A DNA stretch of 10,320 bases from JBHIBA01 sp046758845 (lineage in GTDB: Bacteria > UBA8248 > JACPRG01 > G963555815), in NCBI GenBank assembly GCA_046758845.1, contig JBHIBA010000156.1, forward strand, positions 1 through 10,320, in the 5' to 3' direction. A program made the position numbers and the translations under genes. The notes below the pieces were generated by a model, which ran no database searches, was not told where the DNA came from, and was given only the letters and a program-made list of their open reading frames with translations. This document shows, piece by piece, positions 6,661-10,320 of the stretch; position 1 is the first letter of the stretch, and each line of letters opens with the position of its first letter.

Positions 6661-7957
6661 CCAGGACCTCGATGCCCGCGGACGCGATCTCCCGGCTGAT
6701 GTTCAGCGCCGGGTTGATCCGGATCCGATGGCTATAGCCCATGAGGAGAAGACCCCGGCGGAGGGCCTCCTCAAAAATCAGGTTCGTTGTCTCGCTGTCG
6801 AGCGGCTCTTTGGCGTCTTTGTCCTTGACCAGTTCGAGGCCGATAAACAGACCCCGGCCGCGGACATCACCGATAAAAGGATATTTTATTTCCAAGGCCT
6901 TCAATCGATCAAGCATTAAAGCCCCCACCTCCCGGGCGTTTTCCACCAAGTTCTCAGAGAGGATGGTTTGCAGGGTCACCAAAGCGGCGGCGGCGGCCAG
7001 GGGGTTCCCCCCGTAACTGCTCGAACTTCCGCTGGGGTCGGCAAAGGGTTTTGCATGGGCGATCTCTTCCGTCGTCATGATGGCGCTCACCGGGTAACCC
7101 GAGGCAAGCCCCTTTCCCAGCAGGAGAATGTCGGGGACGACGGCGTCCTGTTCGCAGGCGAACATCGTCCCCGTGCGGCCGCAACCCGTCAACATCTCGT
7201 CCACGATCAGCAGCGCACCGTGTCCCTGGGCCACTTCCTTGAGGCGGGCCAGATAGCCGGGGGGCGGGATCACGTTTCCGGCCGTCCCCTGCATGGGTTC
7301 GACCACGAGCGCGGCCAACTGGCCGGTGGTCTGCACCTCGATGGCCTGGCGCACGTAATCCACACAGTGAAAGTTGCATTCGGGGAAGGTCTTGTCGAAA
7401 GGACAGCGGTAGCATTCGGCGTAGGGGGCCAGGGTCAGACCCGGCATCAAGGGACCGAGGGATTTTTTCCAGTCGCTTCCCATCAGCCCCAGGACACCGC
7501 CCGTCTTTCCGTGAAACCCGCCCCAGAACCCCAGGAACTCGTAATTGCCGGTAAAGGATTTCGCCAGCCGGAGCCCCGCTTCCGCCGCCTCGGCGCCGCC
7601 GCTGTAGAGTTGCGTGCGGCCGAGGTCCCCCGGCGCAAGTTCGGCCAGTAGATGAACCAGCTCCACGCGGGCCTCGGTGGTGAAGCTCCCCACGGTGACC
7701 CGATCCAGTTGCTCCTTCAGGGCCTTGCGGTATGCGGGATGGCTGTGCCCGAGGCTGCCCACGCCGACGCCCGCCGAAAAGTCGATGAAGGTGTTTCCGT
7801 CCACATCCGTGAGGAGCGATCCCTCCCCGTGGTCCAGCACAATCTTCGATCGGGAAGCGATGCTCTGAACGCCGGGCGCGAGCGCCTTTTCCTCCCGCCG
7901 GTAAAGGGCCAGGGAGCGCGGGCCGGGGACTTCCGTCACAACGTTTGGGATTTTCAT
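6620..7957 (-). CDS. Class III pyridoxal-phosphate aminotransferase
   Basis: A 445-residue fold-type I, class III aminotransferase, the family of ornithine, acetylornithine, 4-aminobutyrate and glutamate-1-semialdehyde enzymes. The family features are all present: SGGAEAAEAGLRLAK (about 119-133, phosphate-binding Gly pair), GGFHGKT (146-152), VVEPMQG (218-224), VDEMLTGCGRTG (252-263) with the Asp that contacts the PLP nitrogen, LLGKGLASGYP (279-289) with the PLP lysine K282, and SYGGNPLA (314-321). It is of normal length and appears active. A Cys-rich insert at 182-198 (CxxC-x8-CxxxC) also occurs in related class III enzymes and is not diagnostic. The open frame extends to 8065, but the family N-terminus begins at the ATG at 7957, just downstream of the ATP-grasp stop (41-base gap). 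The substrate cannot be told; by context it may place an amino group on an aldehyde or ketone of the cluster's product. Confidence 0.92.
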   Translation of the reverse strand: MKIPNVVTEVPGPRSLALYRREEKALAPGVQSIASRSKIVLDHGEGSLLTDVDGNTFIDFSAGVGVGSLGHSHPAYRKALKEQLDRVTVGSFTTEARVELVHLLAELAPGDLGRTQLYSGGAEAAEAGLRLAKSFTGNYEFLGFWGGFHGKTGGVLGLMGSDWKKSLGPLMPGLTLAPYAECYRCPFDKTFPECNFHCVDYVRQAIEVQTTGQLAALVVEPMQGTAGNVIPPPGYLARLKEVAQGHGALLIVDEMLTGCGRTGTMFACEQDAVVPDILLLGKGLASGYPVSAIMTTEEIAHAKPFADPSGSSSSYGGNPLAAAAALVTLQTILSENLVENAREVGALMLDRLKALEIKYPFIGDVRGRGLFIGLELVKDKDAKEPLDSETTNLIFEEALRRGLLLMGYSHRIRINPALNISREIASAGIEVLDEVFDCIKRKIAL

Positions 7958-7998
7958 GACCTTGGCCGAAGTGTTCCCTTGGGGTTTAATCGTTGTAT

Positions 7999-8847
7999 TC
8001 AAGGGGATATTCCCAGCTGTTCGCACACAACGTCCGCGATAGCGTCCGAGGCATCGGCCTGGCAACCCGTGAAGCTCGGCCAGTCGTTCAGGTCAATAAG
8101 GAAGATTTCCCCTTCGGCGGTGATGATAGCGTCTCCTCCATAGATGTCGAGGCCCAACCGGGCCGAGGCCCCCCGGCCGAGGGACGAGAGGGCGTCGGCA
8201 TAGGGGAGGTGGCGGCGTTCCGCCACGCTCCGCCAGAACCAGAAGCGCTCGGGCCGTACGCCATAGAACTTGATCACCTCACCCTCTACGTGCTCTTGGC
8301 AAAGGGCCCTGTCAATCCCCCTCTGAGCGAGTGAGGAAAGGGCCGGCTCCAGCCCCTCGATGGCATTCACCTTGAGCACATCTCCCGGACCCAGGGCATG
8401 CAGGTCCCCCCGCTTGATCCACATGGGAAACTGCCAGCCTTCCACCGCCTTCGCCGCTTCCGCAGCGGCCGACCTTCCGCCCGCCGCACAGCAGGAGGAG
8501 CGGGGGATCCGAAATCCCTCGAAGGGGGCCTCCTGGAGACGGGAAAAGAGGGTCTCTCGCCTGGAGCAGGCCCGAACGGACCTTGTCGTGTTTAAAACGA
8601 GAACCCGCTGCGCCTCCCACTGAGCCAGACGGTCCAGGGCCTCATCCCCCTGGGCCATGCTGAGAACCACAGACGGCGGCTCCCCCCAGCCCCCCGGCTC
8701 CTGTCCCCGAACCTGTCGGGTCTGAACGCCCCGGGCCGCCAGCCAGTCGAACGTCAGGCGCAGGATGGTAAAGTCCGCATCTTCTTTGCCGGGAGAGAAT
8801 TCAGGCTCTCTTGTGATGCCCAAAACCGTTCGGCCCGCCTGGTTCAT
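7999..8847 (-). CDS. ATP-grasp domain protein (RimK / inositol-phosphate kinase-like)
   Basis: A 282-residue protein whose C-terminal two thirds look like an ATP-grasp fold. FPMWIKR near 140-146 supplies the ATP-phosphate Lys. QEHVEGEVIKFYGV near 184-197 resembles the adenine-hinge strand. The closing segment LGLDIYGGDAII, then FLIDLNDWPSF (about 249-259), carries D252 and N254 expected to bind Mg. This last block fits both RimK-type ligases and inositol 1,3,4-trisphosphate 5/6-kinases, whose equivalent reads roughly IDINxFPG. ATP-grasp enzymes join a carboxylate to an amine or phosphorylate an alcohol, and sequence alone does not decide which. The N-terminal third is less conserved. The ATG at 8847 overlaps the nucleotidyltransferase stop as ATGA and has GAGGGGG just upstream, so the two are translationally coupled. 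Confidence is good for the fold and low for the substrate. Confidence 0.75.
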   Translation of the reverse strand: MNQAGRTVLGITREPEFSPGKEDADFTILRLTFDWLAARGVQTRQVRGQEPGGWGEPPSVVLSMAQGDEALDRLAQWEAQRVLVLNTTRSVRACSRRETLFSRLQEAPFEGFRIPRSSCCAAGGRSAAAEAAKAVEGWQFPMWIKRGDLHALGPGDVLKVNAIEGLEPALSSLAQRGIDRALCQEHVEGEVIKFYGVRPERFWFWRSVAERRHLPYADALSSLGRGASARLGLDIYGGDAIITAEGEIFLIDLNDWPSFTGCQADASDAIADVVCEQLGISP

Positions 8848-9584
8848 CCCCCTCCCTCTGTCCCGAGCAAGCGCTCTGCGATCTGTAAATCTTGCGGCCG
8901 GTCCACGTCCACCGATTTGCGAAAGCGATACGTCCCCACGCGCCGACCCCGTTTGGGAAGGCGCGCGAGCAGATGACGCAAGCGCGCTCCCGGCGTCCCG
9001 GCCGCGCTCGCCGCATCCTCAAATACGCAGGGGCGAAAGGCGTACAGCCCGGACGTCACCAGGCTGGCCCGTTTGGCGTGAGGGCCGATAGAGAGGGCGA
9101 GCCCCTCGTCATCCACCTCCACCCACAGGGGGTCCTCGTCTTGCGCAAAAGCTGTCACGCCCAGCAGGGCGTCCAGGGCCTCCTCCTCGTTCTGAACCCA
9201 AGGGGCGGCCTCGCCAAATCCTTCCCAATCGCGCAAAGGCAAGATCGTGTCCGTCGTGGAAAGAAGAAACGGGCCTTCCTCCAGGAACTTCTGCAGCGCC
9301 AGAAGACTGAACAGAGAGCTCTCGGTCGTCCGGACCAATACGCGGACCTGCGCCCCGAAATCCCCCTCCCGCAGGAAACGTTCCACCGCTTTCAGGTTCT
9401 CATTGACGATGCAGGCCACGCTCCTCGCGCCGGCCTGGACCAGCCCTCTGACCGTTCGTTCGATGAGCGGAACCCCGCTCACCCTGGCCAGCGGCTTGGG
9501 AACTCCCACCTCCCAAAGGCGCGATCCTTCCCCGGCGGCAAGAATGCCCGCCCTTTCAATTCGCGGCCTTTTGAGCGCGCTCAA
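8844..9584 (-). CDS. Sugar/polyol-phosphate nucleotidyltransferase
   Basis: A 246-residue NTP transferase of the glycosyltransferase-A fold. It has the intact nucleotide loop LAAGEGSRL (G18, G20, R22), the following PKPL with K30, a second metal/substrate region around TTD near 112, and the closing VDVDRPQDL (D226, D228) typical of cytidylyl/uridylyl transferases that make NDP-sugars, CDP-inositol or CDP-choline-like products. It is the active counterpart of the degenerate domain in the CDP-alcohol transferase at 3760-5043. The open frame extends upstream to 9773 inside the HAD gene, but the likely start is the TTG at 9584, which overlaps the HAD stop as TTGA and has GGAAG about eight bases upstream. 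The family usually starts about 10 residues before the glycine loop, as here. Neither nucleotide nor sugar can be assigned from sequence. Confidence 0.85.
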   Translation of the reverse strand: MSALKRPRIERAGILAAGEGSRLWEVGVPKPLARVSGVPLIERTVRGLVQAGARSVACIVNENLKAVERFLREGDFGAQVRVLVRTTESSLFSLLALQKFLEEGPFLLSTTDTILPLRDWEGFGEAAPWVQNEEEALDALLGVTAFAQDEDPLWVEVDDEGLALSIGPHAKRASLVTSGLYAFRPCVFEDAASAAGTPGARLRHLLARLPKRGRRVGTYRFRKSVDVDRPQDLQIAERLLGTEGGG

Positions 9585-10249
9585 AGCACTTCTTCCAGCT
9601 CGGTCAGGCTTTCGATGGTCCGATCTACTTCGGGGGGAGGCAAGTTGTGAGATCCCCTGAGCCAAACCGCTTGCATCCCGAGGGACTGGGCGGGCTTGAT
9701 GTCCCGTTCCAGATTGTCCCCGACAAAGACGGCTTCCCCCGCTTGCACGCCGAGCCTCTCCAGAGCGATGCAAAAGATGGCCGCGTCCGGCTTCTCAACG
9801 CCGGCGATAAAGGAATCCACGATGACGGACAGGTGGCCCGCCAGGCTGTACTCCCGGCAAATGACGTCCAGGTTGCCGCAAAAGTTGGAAACGACGCCCA
9901 GGCGATACCTCTTTGCGAGGCCGGCGAGGATGTCTCGATTCCTCGTCAGAATCCGGGTCGCGCGGGCCTCGAACGCCCGGACGACCTTCGCTTTTCCGCC
10001 ATCATTTCGCTCTAGCCCCAACCCCTCGTGAATCAAGTCGACCTGTACGTTCAGGAGATCCAGGAGGGACTTCCCCCGCATGTCATACCGGGCGCGGATG
10101 CGCCGGTCGGAATCAAAGTATACTGCGTTGAAGGTCTCGGTGGCGTAGGTGTAGCCGGCCGCTTCATACGCCGCCCGGAACTGGTCCACCCAGTGGACGC
10201 CGTCGGAATCCAGCGTTCCGCCGAAATCAAACAGGATCGCTTTGAACAT
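9581..10249 (-). CDS. HAD-superfamily hydrolase-like protein
   Basis: A 222-residue haloacid dehalogenase superfamily protein with an alpha-helical cap inserted after motif I. Motif I is FDFGGTLDSDG with nucleophile D8; motif II is VVSNF with S121; motif III is VEKPD with K153; motif IV is GDNLERD with D178 and D183. The usual second Asp of motif I (DxD) is Gly10, so the acid/base residue of standard phosphatases is absent and phosphatase activity should not be assumed. Length and C-terminal layout resemble phosphoglycolate phosphatase-like proteins. The ATG at 10249 is first in the visible minus-strand unit, with AGGG about ten bases upstream. Its stop overlaps the TTG start of the nucleotidyltransferase. 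No promoter is recognisable in the 71 bases upstream, which are mostly repeats, so the true promoter may lie outside the window. Confidence 0.88.
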   Translation of the reverse strand: MFKAILFDFGGTLDSDGVHWVDQFRAAYEAAGYTYATETFNAVYFDSDRRIRARYDMRGKSLLDLLNVQVDLIHEGLGLERNDGGKAKVVRAFEARATRILTRNRDILAGLAKRYRLGVVSNFCGNLDVICREYSLAGHLSVIVDSFIAGVEKPDAAIFCIALERLGVQAGEAVFVGDNLERDIKPAQSLGMQAVWLRGSHNLPPPEVDRTIESLTELEEVL

Positions 10250-10265
10250 CTCACGAAAACCCTAT

Positions 10266-10300
10266 TGCGGGGGGCGCTTTTTGGGCACTGGCGTGCCGGC
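10266..10300 (+). repeat. Dispersed repeat, copy D (two modules)
   Basis: Begins with tgcggggggcgctttttg, an exact 18-base match to 5051-5068, and continues as ggcactggcgtgccggc, matching the inverted copy at 5432-5462 (30 of 31). The second module can fold as GGCAC/GTGCC and is followed by six Ts at 10301-10306, resembling a weak terminator on the plus strand. It lies 17 bases upstream of the HAD gene start. Confidence 0.7.
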
Positions 10301-10306
10301 TTTTTT

Positions 10307-10320
10307 GTGGGGGGCGCTTT
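10307..10320 (+). repeat. Dispersed repeat, copy E, cut by the window edge
   Basis: gtggggggcgcttt is identical to the reverse complement of the right arm of copy A (bases 27-40) and would continue beyond the window. With copy D it forms a closely spaced pair, suggesting a longer repeat array upstream of the five-gene unit. Confidence 0.6.

Noticed and set aside
7362..7416. Possible metal site (CxxC-x8-CxxxC) within the aminotransferase
   Set aside because: A similar Cys-containing segment is familiar from other class III aminotransferases, so it is not evidence of a new function.
7958..8065. 36-residue N-terminal extension of the aminotransferase
   Set aside because: It would overlap the end of the ATP-grasp gene, is Arg/Gly-rich, and the family N-terminus starts at the ATG at 7957.
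9585..9773. 63-residue N-terminal extension of the nucleotidyltransferase inside the HAD gene
   Set aside because: It has shadow-frame composition. The TTG at 9584 with a GGAAG ribosome site and TTGA overlap gives the normal family start.
8..10320. CRISPR array
   Set aside because: The repeats are few, vary in length and orientation, are thousands of bases apart, and show no regular spacers or cas genes.

Overview
The window is a GC-rich, densely coded piece of bacterial chromosome with seven protein-coding genes, no RNA genes and one repeat-filled intergenic stretch of about 520 bases. GTG and TTG starts, TGA/TAG stops, a molybdenum hydroxylase, a class III aminotransferase and scattered GC-rich palindromes suit an environmental, probably uncultured Gram-negative lineage. 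The sequence alone does not fix a phylum.

Layout from left to right. Bases 1-182 carry a palindromic repeat and no gene. Bases 183-2459 (+) encode the large molybdopterin subunit of a xanthine dehydrogenase/aldehyde oxidase family enzyme, with no partner subunit visible. Convergent to it, 2571-3605 (-) encodes a UPF0104/LPG-synthase-TM type membrane protein (flippase-like). A short divergent intergenic region follows. Then 3760-5043 (+) encodes a fusion of a nucleotidyltransferase-like domain and a CDP-alcohol phosphatidyltransferase, resembling bifunctional inositol-phosphate cytidylyltransferase/DIPP synthases. Its N-terminal domain has lost the nucleotide-binding signature. Bases 5044-5565 hold hairpins and dispersed repeats.

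The right half is a compact five-gene unit on the minus strand, read from 10249 down to 5566: HAD-like hydrolase, sugar/polyol-phosphate nucleotidyltransferase, ATP-grasp enzyme, class III aminotransferase, radical SAM/SPASM protein. Stop/start overlaps (TTGA, ATGA), a 41-base gap and a 41-base overlap show that the five are co-transcribed.

Read together, the genes offer an intact nucleotidyltransferase, an ATP-grasp enzyme with a C-terminal motif like RimK or inositol-trisphosphate 5/6-kinase, a HAD protein, an aminotransferase, a CDP-alcohol phosphotransferase and a flippase-like membrane protein. This is compatible with making, activating and attaching an amino- or polyol-phosphate head group to a lipid or small molecule. 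No step is proven by sequence. The pathway is an inference, and the left-hand dehydrogenase is probably unrelated. Copies of a G-rich palindrome family occur in the main repeat-bearing gaps and bracket the five-gene unit in opposite orientations.
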